This document shows positions 38,101 through 50,114 of a DNA stretch of 64,000 nucleotides, piece by piece. The translations under genes were made by a program, and so were the position numbers. The stretch covers positions 382,308 to 446,307 of the forward strand of contig BCKL01000003.1 of NCBI GenBank assembly GCA_001600635.1. Direction: 5' to 3'. Source of the DNA: Leucosporidium creatinivorum. Lineage: Eukaryota > Basidiomycota > Microbotryomycetes > Leucosporidiales > Leucosporidiaceae. Position 1 is the stretch's first letter. Each line of letters begins with the position of its first letter. The notes beneath the pieces are model-generated. The model was not told where the DNA came from, did no database searches, and worked only from the letters and a program-made list of their open reading frames with translations.

Positions 38101-39689
38101 GAGTCGGTGAGGTACTCTCCAAGCACTTCGAGGGCCAGGTCCTGCACAAAGTCGCTGGAGGGCACTCCAATCCAGCTGAGCATGATCTCTCCGACGCTCT
38201 CGTCCTTCTCGGGGAACTCGACCACCTCGGTGCGGTCCTCGGGAATGGAAGGAGGGTTGCTGGCGGTGCTCGACTCGACGAAAGGGCGCTTCCATCCAGC
38301 GGGGTGAGGGCCGTTCGCTTGCTTGTGAGCGACGATGGTGGGGATGGTCTTGGCCTCGAGGGTGGCGAGGAGCTTCTGAGGGTCGAGCGAGCGGCCGACG
38401 ACGATGAGGGTGAGGTTCTGGGGGACGTAGGAGCCAGCGTGATACTCGCGGACTGTAGAGGCAAGAAGTCAGACGCTGTCAATGCGAGGAGGCGAATGCC
38501 GAACTCACTCTCCTCGACGCGAAGCTTGCGAAGGGCTTCCATGAGTCCTCCCGTCTCCGAGCGAAGGGCGTTCTTCTTGCCGTACAGAGTACGCTGAAGA
38601 CTGCGAGTTCGAGGCCGTGTCAGTGGATGCGAGAAGGCGCGGAGGGAATCAGAGACGAACCGAAGCTGCATGAGGTCGCCGCTACCGTTCTCCCTGCCCT
38701 GCATCTCCGAGTAGACGACTCCGCTGTCCTCGCCCTTGCCGTTGATGTTGTGCACCTCGGTGACGAAGCCAGCGTGGGTCATCGTGGGGTAGAAGACGTG
38801 GTCGAGGTAGACGGGGACCTGCGAAGTGTGACTCGGTCAGTTCCCTGGCTCGGTCCAGCCGCCTGCATCAGACGACATACGATCGAGAGGAAGCCCTCTT
38901 CTCCAGCAGTTCCGACGGTGTAGGTCGTGTTGGTGGTATCGGTCCAGGCGTTGGCTGAGGAAGGCAAAGGGATCAGCAACGCGACTCGGAGCCGAGCTTC
39001 GTCCGCCGAGGTCGCCACTCACTTCCGTTGGCAAAGCTGCGGTTGGCGATGCTGTCGAGGATTCCCTTGTAGGGGTACTGCTCCGATCCCATGAACACCA
39101 AGTGCTCCTGTGATCGTCGAGAGAGGCGAAAGGTGAGCTCCGGCCTCGAGAGAACAGCTCATTCAATACTCACGAGGGTGTGGGGGCGGCCAGAGTCGTC
39201 AAAGATCTCGGTGATGACGGAGAAGTATCCCTGCACCAGCGGACCTGTGTAAAGCGAGAGATATGAGCTGACTCCTCGAGCGAGAGCGAGAGCAGGATCA
39301 TGCGTCCGATATCGAGCTCCATGTCGCCTAGTACAGGCCTACAGCCCCTCTAAGCGACACCAAGGCCGGAGTCTAGATCACTACTCACCCTCAACATCAG
39401 CCCAAACGACCTTTAACCCAGTACTCTCGCTCTGCCACTTGAGGACATTGACGTCGGCAAACTCCAGCTTCTCCTGCGCGAGCAGCTTGAAGTCACTCGA
39501 GGGAGCAGCAGCAGCTCCAGCAGCTTGTCCATCGATTTGCATAGTGTTGGTCATCCGAGGCGAAGAAGTGAGGCGGCGGAAAGGTTGGAGGCGAGAGGTG
39601 AGCGAGGGGCGAAGGTGGGAAGTCGGAGAAGAGGTGGACGGGTAGTTGCGAGGGAGAAGGTGCCGAAACGAGCGGCAGAAATGAGCCAC
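35112..39689 (-). CDS. M16-family zinc metallopeptidase (Sdd3/YOL098C-like)
   Basis: Many-exon gene of about 1,050-1,090 residues. The zinc motif is HTLEHLVFMGSEQYPYKG (HxxEH, inverted zincin), followed by ANGTNAWTDTTNTTYTVGTA, EVHNINGKGEDSGVVYSEMQ and the duplicated M16 fold (TEVVEFPEKDESVGEIMLSW; the second half has a WTHEDQPALTVARAVLNAMEG block and FIRGAGLAYGANI). It resembles the fungal group that includes yeast YOL098C rather than Cym1. The C-tail is acidic (DDDESGSESGSEGSHSGDES). The start is uncertain: from 39689 the protein opens with MAHFCRSFRHLLPRNYPSTS, a basic, Ser/Arg-rich stretch that suits a mitochondrial presequence; in-frame Met codons at 39554 and 39542 would give a cytosolic form. 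A TATA-like box lies 100 bp upstream of 39689. One intron has a run of 12 G (36434-36445). Confidence 0.85.
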
Positions 39690-39787
39690 GGTTCGCTGTG
39701 CTGGGTGAAGAGCACGAAACGAGAGATGAGGGCGAGAGGAGAAGAGCGAGCTGGGCGACGCGCGGCCTGTGAGACAAGGCGGGCGGG

Positions 39788-39795
39788 TATATAAA
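39788..39795 (-). promoter_or_regulatory. TATA-like box with adjacent GC box
   Basis: TATATAAA on the plus strand (TTTATATA on the minus) next to GGGCGGG, about 100 bp upstream of the 5'-most start of the M16 peptidase. Position and rarity of such AT-rich words in this GC-rich sequence favour a core promoter. It would support the long start at 39689. Confidence 0.4.
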
Positions 39796-39969
39796 CCTGC
39801 AGCAAAGCCGAGAGATCACAGAAAGTAGTTCGATTAGCAGTCGGAGAGCGACTTGCTCATCTTGTGCAGCGGCCTGCTCGGCGAACTGCCTCGGCGCTCA
39901 GCTTCTCTTCTCGGGCCAGTTTCAAGCTGCAAGATGTGTATGTATCGAGCTAGCACTGCAGTAGATTTA

Positions 39970-42111
39970 CTAGCTCCTCGTCGCCGTATGTCCTCGTCTC
40001 TCCTCTTTCATCTCCGACAGCACCCTCCTCATCCGGTCGACCTTCTCCTTCTCGTCTCGGCGCATCTCGACGTTCCTCGCCGACTCGCTCCCCAATGACC
40101 TCGTCGACTCCTTCTCCACTACCTTGGCCTGCCTGAGAAGACTGTCGATAGACGAGGAGGTTGAATGGAGGAGCTGGGTCGGCGAGTAGAGGGCGAGATG
40201 AGCGCGGAGGAGGGAGAGAGAGGAAGAGCTAAGGTGGATAGAGGTGGTCAGCATTGCCGAGCTAAGGGAGCAGAGACGCTCCGCGAGGCTCGAGAGAAGC
40301 CAAGCGCGACTCACTCAGCTGCCATCCTCGCTTGCTCGTCTGCCAACCGCTCGGCGAAGCGGTCTTCGGTCGACTCGAGCGCATCTCGTAGGTCCTCCCG
40401 ACTCAGCAAGGGTTTGCTCGAGATTGAAGCCAGCGCCTTGACTAGTAGGGTATCGTCTGGAGCCACTGGCAGGGGAGCTGGTGCTGGCACCGAGTCGAAT
40501 GTCGAGGGGGAGCGAAAAGCCGACTGCTCGAGCAAGCGCAGTAGAGCGAGGAAGAAAGTGTGTAAGTCGGAGAGGGCACTCGTGGTTGATCCGAGAGCGT
40601 GGTGTGCCGGTAGAAGGATAGCCAGCTCTCGCTTGAGGAAGGTTGCGAGCTGTGAGGCGGGAGGGAGCAAATCAGCGGCGGCCAAAGAGGTAGAAGAGCG
40701 AGGTCGAGACGTACCCCTGCAAGATCGTTCTGCGCCCTCGTACATCTCACCAGCGCGTCTTTTGCCCGCGCCTCCTTCATGACATCCTGCACTCTCCGCT
40801 GCACCCTCTCCTCATGGCCCGCTAGCGCATGGCCGAACTCCTCCTCTGCCTCGGCTACCTTCCTCAGCTCTTGAGCAAGCATCTCCTCGAGCACCTCGAT
40901 CGGGATGGAAGTGTCGTCTCCGTGATTTGCTGATGCGGCAGCCGCTACGCTCCTTTCCACTGTCCGGCGTGCAGCATCGACCTCGAGCTTTGCGGTGAGT
41001 TTGGCGAGCTTATCGAGTTCAGCTTGCGATGGAGACGTCGTGGATTGATGGGAGTAGTCCAAGAAAGTGAGGGAGTCGAGCGTCGAGAGATGTGAGGTGT
41101 AGTCCGAGGAATGGTTGAGGATAGCTTCGGCGCCGCCGGCGAGAGAAGCGTCGTCGGGAGGGTTTATGAGGTTGACAGCGGTGCGAGATTCTACAAGGGC
41201 GCCACTCATGGATGATTTGACTTGTGCAGATAGTCAGCGCGTGGTGCAGCTCGGACAACGCGAGAGATTGCTCACCTCGGCGATCCTCTCGTCGAGCGAC
41301 TGCTCCGCTTCAGCAAGCCGCAAGTCAATTGCTCGTATATTCTGGCGAATGGTCTCGGAACGTTGTCCTAGCTTGTCTTGACGTTGCCTGTATCGAGAGA
41401 TGTGGTCAGCGCAGCGCAAGGGAGGATGAAGAAGGAGAGAGCGAACGAAAGGAGAGCACGGCGCCGGCGCTTGAGGTCGAGGCTGTCGGTCAGAAGCTGC
41501 TGGGAAGGTCCATTGCGCTCGATGATGGTACTGCAGACCGCGAAAGTCAGCTATCGTGCTATACGACTGCCAGCAGTCGACTCACGCCAGCTCGGACGGC
41601 GAGCGATAGTCCGCAGGTGCCAGCAATGAAGCAGGATCGATGTCCTCCTCCCGTACAGATGTCTTGAATGGCTTGACTAGCCTTTGAGCGAGCGCCTTGT
41701 CGTATCTGTAGGCCAGCAGAACGATCAGCTTTCGAGAGAGACGCGTCGCGGAGGCCTGAAACGCCTACAGCTCTCGCTCCTCGCGTTCCACCGTGACTTC
41801 CTCCCGAGCGTATGAAAATGCTTGTTCAGTCCAGTCCAGCAGAGCCTGAGCAGCATCGCTCGACTCGACCCAGCGCTCTTGCTCAACGCGCCATGGCTCG
41901 GGATGATGTAGTGCTTCGAGGAGAGCGGCGTAGCGTTGTAGCGAAGTGGGATCCGACGGCGAAGCTGTAGCCTCTGCTGCTCGGGCAGGGCGGGGAAGGC
42001 GCGAGGAAGCCAGAGCGAAATGCGATGCGAATGCGAGCGGTCGGAGGAAGGGGAGGCGGCGAGCTGGCAGCGAAGTCTTTGAACTCCGCCCGATATCCTT
42101 TGACTTTTCAT
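39970..42111 (-). CDS. coiled-coil protein, possibly an augmin (HAUS3-like) subunit
   Basis: Spliced exons give about 560-600 residues with long heptad-rich stretches: RYRQRQDKLGQRSETIRQNI, RLAEAEQSLDERIAE, LDKLAKLTAKLEVDAARRTV, IEVLEEMLAQELRKVAEAEE and a charged C-terminus (EKEKVDRMRRVLSEMKEERR). No catalytic motif, signal peptide or membrane segment. The short N-terminal block (SLQRYAALLEAL, then DAAQALLDWTEQAFSYAREE) followed by coiled coil recalls HAUS3-type augmin or other spindle/kinetochore proteins, but the match is weak. The 5' end is unsure: the only minus-strand ATG in reach is at 42111, and joining it needs a non-standard GTCAAA donor (intron about 41965-42104). Stop TAG at 39970-39972. 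Divergent from the lipase gene. Confidence 0.6.
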
Positions 42112-42264
42112 CTCCTCGCTGCTGCTCGATAGGTCGACTCTAAGGACCCGTCCTCGACCTACAGAGCCACTTCTGCACCTCTGCCCGTGCTCACAGAGGG
42201 AGCTCACCGTCACAACAAGCTCAGCGCCGTCTCCTACTTCGGCGGAGCACTCGGGTAGCAGAAG
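42112..42264. promoter_or_regulatory. compact divergent promoter, coiled-coil gene / lipase gene
   Basis: Only about 150 bp separate the two starts, which point away from each other, so both core promoters must overlap here. It contains no ATG on the minus strand. No TATA box is seen. Confidence 0.45.
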
Positions 42265-45200
42265 ATGGATTACCTTCTACCACTCAACACCTTCACGGTA
42301 GTCCTCTCGGGAGCTGCCGTCATCGGAGCTACTGCAGTTCGCCATTTCGTGCAGCACAAGTCCATCTCCTCGGCCTCGTGAGTTTGTGCTTCTCTTGGAG
42401 TCGGTGAAGTGTAGCTGACCGGCCTAACGCATTGCAGAGCTGCACGCAAGAGTCTGCTGTTCGATGAAGCTTTCAGCGTCATGAAGGGCTTTGTGAGCTT
42501 CGCCGTCTCTCCTCGCCGGCGCTCGAGCCCCATCTAATCGCCGCTCTCGCCTCAAATGCACAGTTCGAGAAGGCTTCGCTGCACACCATTGAGGATCTCC
42601 AGACGTTCGGCAACAACTACATGCCCGCCCCCTTCTGGGTCCGGGTCATTCGAGTCGTCGTTCCCCTCTCGACCCAGCTCGACGCCGGCCGCATCCTCAT
42701 CGACACCCTCGGGGAGGAGGAGGTCGTCAATGTCATCGGCGGCAAAGAGTGGTGGCAACGGACCGCGCACAAGACCGGCGGAGTCGACGGCGAGTGGATC
42801 TCCATGAAGCGAGACTGGCAGGGCTTGGACGCCGAGGGAGATAACGATGAGGAGTTGGAGAAGCTGAGGGATGAGAAGATCAAGAGGATGAAGGACGGTG
42901 CCAAGGAGGATAAGAGGCGGCGATGGAAGGAGGGCAAGCAAAGGGAGGAGCAGGCCGAGGCTGAGGCTGGCAACGCCGAGGGCGGGGGGGAGTCACTTCC
43001 CGAGATTCGCGAGGATGAGTCGTACTCTCCCGAGATGGACGAGATGAGGTGTGTGCAGCATCCCTCGCTCGTTCGGCACTGTGTCAGCCGCATCACTTGA
43101 AGCGGTCAACTAATAATCTCGCTCGGCGCAGGTGCATCCTCTACATTCACGGCGGAGCCTACTTTTTCGGCAGCATCAACACTCACCGGTCAGCTTATCT
43201 CATTCGCTCGTCGTCTAGCTCCAGCTGACCCAGCTCCTCCCGTGCAGGTACTCGATTTGGCGATACGCTCGCAAGGTCGGCGGTCGCGCTTTCGGTGAGT
43301 GTTCGCTCGCTGCGGCGCACTTGCACAGGATCGCTGAGCATTCCCGATCCAGCTGTCAACTACCGTCTCGCTCCGTGCGCTCTGCTTCCCTCTCCTACGA
43401 TGCCGGCTGCTGACCCTCTTCCTTTCGCAGGCAATACCCCTTCCCCTGCGCTCGTAAACTTACCTCGTCCTGATCTCCTGCTTTGCCGACTAATCCAATT
43501 TTGTCTACAGTCGCCGACGCTCTCGCCTCTTACCTCTACCTCATTCGTCCTCCCCCTGGCGCAAAGCACAAGGCCGTCGACCCCGCCAAGCTTACCCTCG
43601 CCGGTGACAGCGCTGGAGGAGGACTCTGCCTCGCTCTCCTGTGCTTGATCCGCGATTCCGGCCTTCCCGCGCCCGCTGGAGGTAGGTGTCAGACCAGTGA
43701 GCGAGCGAGACGAAACGAGCTGACCTTACGCCTTCTCTCGCAGCTGCCTTGATCTCGCCATGGTGTGGTGAGTGCTTCTGCGTTTTTGCATGATCAGCCG
43801 AGCTGACCTTGCTCTTCACAGACCTCACGCACAGCTTCCCTTCCATCCTGCAGAACACCAAGACCGACGTCGTTCGTGAGGCTCTTCACTCCGCCGAGCC
43901 TAGTCCTCGCAGGACTCGCTGACACCTGCCACTCTTTAACAGCCGCCTACGGGTTCCTCTTCAAACCTAGCACCCTTTGGCCTCCCCCACCTCCCGAGTT
44001 CCAAGAGCGCGCCGACAAGTCGACTTCGATCCCCGGTCTCAAGCACGCCGCCGAAGCGCTGCAGGCCAAAAAGCAGCAGAAGAAGGGATCGGGACTACTT
44101 CCCCTTCATCGTGCTGGGAAGAAGGGTGAAGAGCTGGCGAGGGAGGTTGAAAGCTTGCCGGGCGGCGACCCGCAGAAGGCCGAGGGCAGCATGAGGGAAT
44201 CGGGACACGAGCAGGCGAAGGGCGAGGTGGGCAAGACGCTCAAGGTCAAGATTGATGGCGAGGAAGTTGAGGTGGTGGATCAGATTCAGCTCTACGCCAC
44301 CAACGAGCAGGTGAGTCGTCTGGTCAAGCGCCTCGCCGAGCAATAGCTGACATCAATCGGACTCGCAGCTCGTCTACCCCTTCGTCTCGCCTATTTGGCA
44401 GCCCAGTCTGGGCGGCCTACCACCTCTCTACATCATGTGCGGAGATAAGGAGGTCTTGCGTGACGAGATCATCTACGTATGTCGCTGCCGACTCGACTTC
44501 GCCGAACCTCCCGCTGACCTCGTTTCTCTCTTCGCAGATGGCTCACCGAGCGGCCAATCCCGCCAAGTACCCCGTTCGGCAAGCTCTGCTCGACGCCAAC
44601 CCTGAGCGTACTCGCAAGCACGCCGAGTACCCGCCCACCAAGGTGCGCTGCTCGCCCTTCTCACCGATCGCAGCGACGAGCTGAGCTCCCTCTGCACTAG
44701 GTCCATCTCCAAGTTTACGACGGCGTCTGCCATGACCTCCCTCTCTTCTCCTTCACCGTCCCCGCCAAGTACTGCTACCGCGCCATCAGCTCCTTCATCA
44801 AGTTTGTCACCTCCGACTGCAGCGACCCTTCGCTCGAAGGACGCGTACCGCCATCTCCCGTCTCTGCCACCGGCATGGAGCTCCCAGTGGAGGACGATCC
44901 TTCCCACCCCGATGCTGCTCAACACCACAGTATCTCGGCCCTCGAGCTCCCCACCCCGCCCAACGAGCCCATCGCCAGCAGGTCGCTTGTGGAGTCGCCG
45001 ACCTCGACCTCGTCGCCGCACCCCCTACCACCTGTCGATACGAGTCGCTCTTCGTCACGGGGAGGCAGCAGCATCCGTTCTCGCAGCTCCTTCCGCTTCC
45101 GCAAGAACTCGTCGGCAACCCCTACCTCGTCTTCTCCTTCATCTCCCATCGACTCTTCTCAACAGCCGGACGCCAAGCACAAGCACATCCGCGGTCTCGA

Positions 45201-46063
45201 GAGCACCATCTACTCGTCTACCCAGCCCTTTAACCGGCCGCCATTCGTCGACAACATGGTTCGCGAGCGGATCGGCGTGACGGGCATTGTAAGGCCTCTG
45301 GAGTCGCAGGAAGATATGGACATCCTCTATCTCGACCCCGAAGATGTGGGGTTGATCAAAGAAGCTCCTGTCAAGCGTTATCTAGCAGGAAGTGAGTCGC
45401 CTTCTCTTGCTCGCCGAGTGAGCACGATCGCTGATCTCGCCCTTCGCAGAGGCTATCTGGGATAAGCGGTTCAAGTCGACTTACGAAAAGGTGCAGAAGA
45501 AGCGCGAGCGTAAGTGGCCGACACTCTCGTTAATCTCGCAGCTCACGAACTCACCTTCTACTCTTCTCGGCGCAGATCATCTGCAAAAGTCGATGCGGGA
45601 GGAAGCTACACGCATCACCAAGCGCATGAAGGAAGTCAACAAGAAGCACGAAGGCCCATCAGCTCTCTCCGGCCCCAACGGTCCCAGCCTCGACTCGCCG
45701 CCCCTCACCACTGATTCGCCCGAACCGCTCGAGCCCGAGGTTCACGGCATCTGGGATCTCAGGGGAGAGAGGCCGCCTCCCTCGTCCATCGCCGCGAGGA
45801 AGGATACGCTAGAAGCGCGGCAGCTTGCTCGGGTGCTCGACGAGCACTACAGCAAGCTCAACGCTCTCAACGTGTGGACCGAGGTGAGCTGTTCCCTGCT
45901 CGGTCATCTCGACCTCTCGCTGACCTCGCCGCTCCCCGAACAGATCCAGGGTATCGCCAGTCGCGCTGTACCGCCTCGGCATCGAGCTTCCGAGGACGTG
46001 CAGGAAGAAGCGCTCGAGGCGAGGGAGGCGGTCAATTCGGCGATGGCGCCGTCACAGAAGTAG
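42265..46063 (+). CDS. hormone-sensitive-lipase-type alpha/beta hydrolase
   Basis: A hydrophobic N-terminal segment (FTVVLSGAAVIGATAV) suggests ER or lipid-droplet anchoring. The catalytic core has ILYIHGGAYFFGSINTHRYS (HGG oxyanion motif), LTLAGDSAGGGLCLALL (nucleophile Ser in GDSAG), MCGDKEVLRDEI (acid) and QVYDGVCHDLPLF (His), so the triad is complete. This is the HSL group of fungal steryl-ester or acylglycerol hydrolases. Between the N-terminal helix block and the HGG motif is a very charged stretch (KIKRMKDGAKEDKRRRWKEG). The long C-terminal part is Ser/Pro-rich and then helical, ending VNSAMAPSQK. About eleven introns, one with GCTCGGCGCAG as its acceptor. The substrate is not predictable. 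Confidence 0.85.
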
Positions 46064-46317
46064 TTAGGAGGACAGCATTCCCTGTTGTATACAGCTTAGA
46101 TCTTGCGTTAGTAGAGCGCCCTGTCTTCACTAAGCGTCAAACGAAGAGGAGAGGAGAGGCGAGCCTGAAAGCGCGAGCTGGCCTTCGCCGAGGCAGCGAC
46201 GGTGCGCTACGCGTGAGACATATCTCTAGCTTACAACAGTTGTACTATCCTCCTGCTCAGTTCTTACTGCTTCTCTGCACGCTGCTCCCGAGACACTCTC
46301 CCAATTCCTGCCCTTCC

Positions 46318-47570
46318 TCAGATCGCCGCCCGTTGTTGAACGAGAGTTCGGTGTAGGAGCACGATGATGAGCTCGAGACTGAGGGGAAAGTAGGTCAGCG
46401 ACACGTGATTACGTCGAGGATCGGCCGCTTCTCCTCACCGGTCTTTGATGGTGAGCTTGACGCCCTCCGATACGAATCCCTTGACGAGCTGCCCCTCGAG
46501 TCCGGCGTACATGCCAGCGATGCCGCGCCTCTTGATCGTCTTCTGGAACACGTTGAAGTTGGACCGATAGAGGCGTCGGCCGGAGGGAGCCTTGAACTGG
46601 AGTCGAGTCTACAAAGGCGAAGGGAGAAGCCGAGCGGATGACGTGAGGTGTAAAGGAGCAATGAGCGAGCGGAGAGACGACCAGAGGGTCATAATTCATG
46701 TCTGAGAAGATCATGGTGCATTGGCGGCTGACTGACCTTGGAGAGGATGAGCGGGTAGGTCAGAGCCGAGGCGATAGAGGAGGCGAAGGCGCCGCACAGG
46801 AAGGTCTGTATGGCGGAGGGGTGCTCTCGGTGCTTGGCAGGGACGAAGAGTCGCTTGAGAAGATCGAAGGTGTAGAATGTGATGGCGGGGTTGGTGGTCT
46901 GCGATCGAAGTATCAGCTCACCGAGCTCGCTGCTTCCGCCGAGGGAGACCTCACTCACAAGGACGATGGCAGACTTGTATCCGCTCCATAATCCGGTCCA
47001 TCCTTGCTCCTTCAAAATATCCCTCACAATCTCCATGATGCCGGGCGCCGAGCTGTAGTCTCCGTCCTCTTCATCGCTGTCCTCCTCGGCTGGGGCCGAT
47101 TCCCCCTTCTCCGATGTATCATCAGCCTTCGCCTTGGCCGTAGACGACGTTTGCTGACGGACGGTGACGTTCGATAGGGGAGTTGTCATGAGCTTGGCGA
47201 CCATCCCGGCGAGGCAGCCGACGAGCAGCCCTTCGAGCGCCGAGAGCACCGGCGGGGATGTCTTGCCTCCTCCACGGGTGGCCGTTCGAGTCTTGTGGCG
47301 TAGGAAGCCTTTGTGTAGGAGGCTGTAGGCGTAGAAGAAGACGAATTGCGAGATGCCGGTCGAGATAGTGTCGCTTGCCAATCCTTTGTAGAAGGATGCG
47401 ATGCCCTCCTCTCGGACTATGCGCTTGAAGGACGAGACGAGACCAGAGCGACCTTTCGAGGTCTGCATGCGAGTGGTGACCGTGTCGAGCGGGTACACGA
47501 GCAGGTTGGAGACGATGGAGGCGAGAGCGCCGGAGCTCGCCTGAGCGAGTGGTGGTAGTGTCGAGGCCAT
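46318..47570 (-). CDS. SLC25 carrier, peroxisomal adenine-nucleotide type (PMP34/Ant1)
   Basis: Three mitochondrial-carrier repeats with signatures YPLDTVTTRMQ, TPLSNVTVRQQ and YPLILSKTRLQ (the last two are degenerate PxD/ExxK/R). ASSGALASIVSNLLVYPLDT, FYKGLASDTISTGISQFVFF and TNPAITFYTFDLLKRLF match the PMP34/Ant1 group, which imports ATP into peroxisomes for fatty-acid activation. The loop after repeat 2 has a long acidic insertion (SAPAEEDSDEEDGDYSSAPG), absent from most carriers. The last intron splits Arg in KDR and the tail is LELIIVLLHRTLVQQRAAI, ending at TGA 46318-46320. Peroxisomal location is inferred from family likeness, not from a targeting signal I can prove. Confidence 0.82.
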
Positions 47571-47869
47571 AATGCTGTAGTCGAGTTGTGTGTGCTTTTG
47601 AGAGCAGGCTGCTGCTGGGGCGAGCGAAGCGATGATACGGAGGAAGGGAAAGCGGCGAGCGGGGGCTCCGGTCGCTCATGACGCCGGGTCGAGAAGCCAA
47701 TCTGCTTTCTGTACTGATGTGGGTCAAAGCTCAGCAAGGAAGGTAAGCTTCCTGAGAAATTGCCGAAAGGCAAAAGAACCGTGGGAGCATCTCTGAAGGC
47801 TCTCTCCCTCGAAGAAGCCTCTTCGGCGAACTGTTCGGCGCACAGCTCGATTCCACGCAGAGGCCAGCC

Positions 47870-49779
47870 TCAATAGTGCTTGTCAATCAGCCTGCCAAAC
47901 CTCGACTCTACAACGACAGCAGCCCCCACCATATCCGTCAACACCCTGTCGAAGCCATCGGTGTCGCCGAGCTTTCGAACGTCCTCCTCCCTGATCCCCT
48001 TCATGCACCACGGCTCCGGCTCACAGTCCCAGTCGACGGTCCCTGGCGCCCAATGGGTGGCGATGAACCAGCCGTGGTCCTTGACTCGCTTCTCCTGGAA
48101 GAGTGAGCCGTTCCACCATAGCGGCCGACCCTCTGCGAGACGAAAGACGAGTCAGCGTCGGCCGAAGGCAGATCGAGCAGGCTACTCACTGTAGTCGAGG
48201 TGGAAGAGATGTTCACTGCAGATGCGCGAGTCGATGGAGTGCGATCGCGAGTCGGGATGGGTGAGTTGACCGACGATGGCGGCGTAGGGTCCGTCGAAGT
48301 AGTCTGAAGGCCGAGAGGTCAGCAACGCTCGTCAATGGAACAAAGTCAAGACACATACAGGGGATCCCGGCGAGCTCGAATGACATCCAGAAGCTCTCCT
48401 TGTCGCCTGTAGTGAAAGCGAGGGTCAGCCTTCGGGCCAAGTAGACCGAGAAGCGCCGACGCACCATAAGTCTGTGCATAAGTGACCGGCTCTCGCACCG
48501 CCTTGATGTTGAGGTAGCCGGTGAAGACGAGCCCCAGCGCTACCTCCCTCCGCTTCTTGTTGACGACGACGACTCCGCTCTCCATCTCCTCCCTAGATGC
48601 CTTCTCCGTAAACCAGCGCGACGACTGCAGCTGCTCGCTCGGCTTACGGCCCTCCATGATCCCCGCCCACCATTCGTGCACATTGCCATCTCCAGGGAAG
48701 ATCTCCCTATCGCGGAAGAAGAGCGTGCCCGTGCGGTTGTACCCTGGATCCTCGAACAAGACCTCGGGGTCTTGGAGGAAGACGACGTCGGCGTCGCAGA
48801 TGATGACCTCCTGGAAGGCGGAGGCGAGGATGGTGAAGACCTTGATGGCCCATCCACCTCCGTCGATGCCGACGTGCGATTCGTCGAAGAAGTGGAGGAC
48901 GTCGACCGTCTCGACGTCGGGGTGGATGGAACGAAGAGCGGCGCGGCGCTCGATGCTGAGGTCATTCCCGCCGGCGTGGACGATGGTGATGGGAAGCTTG
49001 GTCCGGTGAACGTTCTTGAGTGTCGCGACGAGGTGGATGGCATACTGTGCAGGAAAGAGGAGGTCAGCGGAGCTCGCTCGGCGCTGGAGAAACAGCTCGG
49101 AAGGGCTCACCTGGAACTGATCGTTTCCGCAAGGGATCACGATACCTCGTGGACGCGTGTAGCGTGCCAGAAGCTGCTCGAAAGTTCGTGGCGACTTGGC
49201 GGAACGCGAGATGTAAGGAAAGAGCTTGGCGAAGAGCTGCTCGTGATGGTAGGTGATGGAGCGGGAGTAGAGGTCGTGGGTGGTCGAGTTGAGTCCCGAC
49301 TCGTTGAGCTTGCTCTGGAATCGGTCGAGATCCTGCAGGGAATGAAGATCTCAGCATCGCGAACCCGCAGAGCTCGTGACGTTCAGCGAGCAGCGACTGA
49401 CCAGCAGCACTTTGAAGCGGTCCGCATAGGCCTGTATCTCTTCCACCGGAGGTGCTGCTTCCATCGCTTCCTTCTGCTTGACCAGCACTTCGACCAGCTC
49501 CTGATCCACTATCGCGAGCTCCGCTGCTCCTCCGTCGTTTCGAGTGAAGATGAGGCTATGCAGCCACAGCGCGTCTGCTAACAGCACGAGCAGGAGGAAA
49601 AGTAGCAGGGTGACCAGTCGTTTCGGCAGTCGCCGTCCTGGTCGTGGAGGGGCTCTTGACGAATTGAAGCGAAACGACTCCGTTGGCCTGCCGGGCATTC
49701 CGCTCGTCCATGAGTGACGCTGGGACTCATACGAGCCTGCGTTGGCGAATGGTAATGGTGCTGGACTGTACGGTGCCAT
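47870..49779 (-). CDS. MNN1-family (GT71) alpha-1,3-mannosyltransferase
   Basis: Type II Golgi layout: a 50-residue cytosolic tail, a strong membrane anchor (LVTLLLFLLLVLLADALWLH), then a lumenal domain. Motifs are RGIVIPCGNDQFQYAIHLVA, LPITIVHAGGNDLS, FQEVIICDADVVFLQDPEVL (DxD metal site), TGTLFFRDREIFPGDGN, ESGVVVVNKKRRE and ATHWAPGTVDWDCEPEPWCM. These match Mnn1/GT71 enzymes, which add alpha-mannose to N- or O-glycans. The lumenal stem has NES and NST sequons. Start at 49779 (MAPYSPAPLPFANAGSYESQ); an in-frame Met at 49914 would add 45 residues of no obvious value. Stop TGA at 47870-47872. Confidence 0.87.
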
Positions 49780-50114
49780 GTTGGCGAGTCGTTGCGAGGA
49801 GAGCGAAAAAAGCAGGAGCGAGAGAGACCGCGGCGCGTCTCCTGGGGAGCTTGGACACTTCTCGGAGCTGCAGATGTCAGCACTTCTGGGAGTGGGAAGG
49901 CTCGCAGAAGCCACTTGGAGCCTATTTGAAGCGTCAAGACTTGAGCAGTGCTTGAAGTGGCTGTTTCGGCGCAGCGAGCTCTCTCGGCGAAGGTCTAGCG
50001 GTGAGGCGCCGAACCGAGGTACGGATGACGAGTCAGTACAACAAATCGTCTTCCACCGACTTCTCTGTTATCCCTAGTGGCCATAGCAGGCTCTCCGATC
50101 CCCCAAGTGCACCT
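49780..50114 (-). promoter_or_regulatory. 5' flank of the mannosyltransferase gene
   Basis: A 335-bp gap between the mannosyltransferase start and the VPS51 stop, both minus strand. It should contain the promoter of the former and the 3' UTR of the latter. Nothing else is seen. Confidence 0.35.

Noticed and set aside
46064-46317. Extra small gene between the lipase and carrier genes
   Set aside because: The open frame here is the run-on of the lipase 3' region; the two genes are convergent and only UTR space remains.
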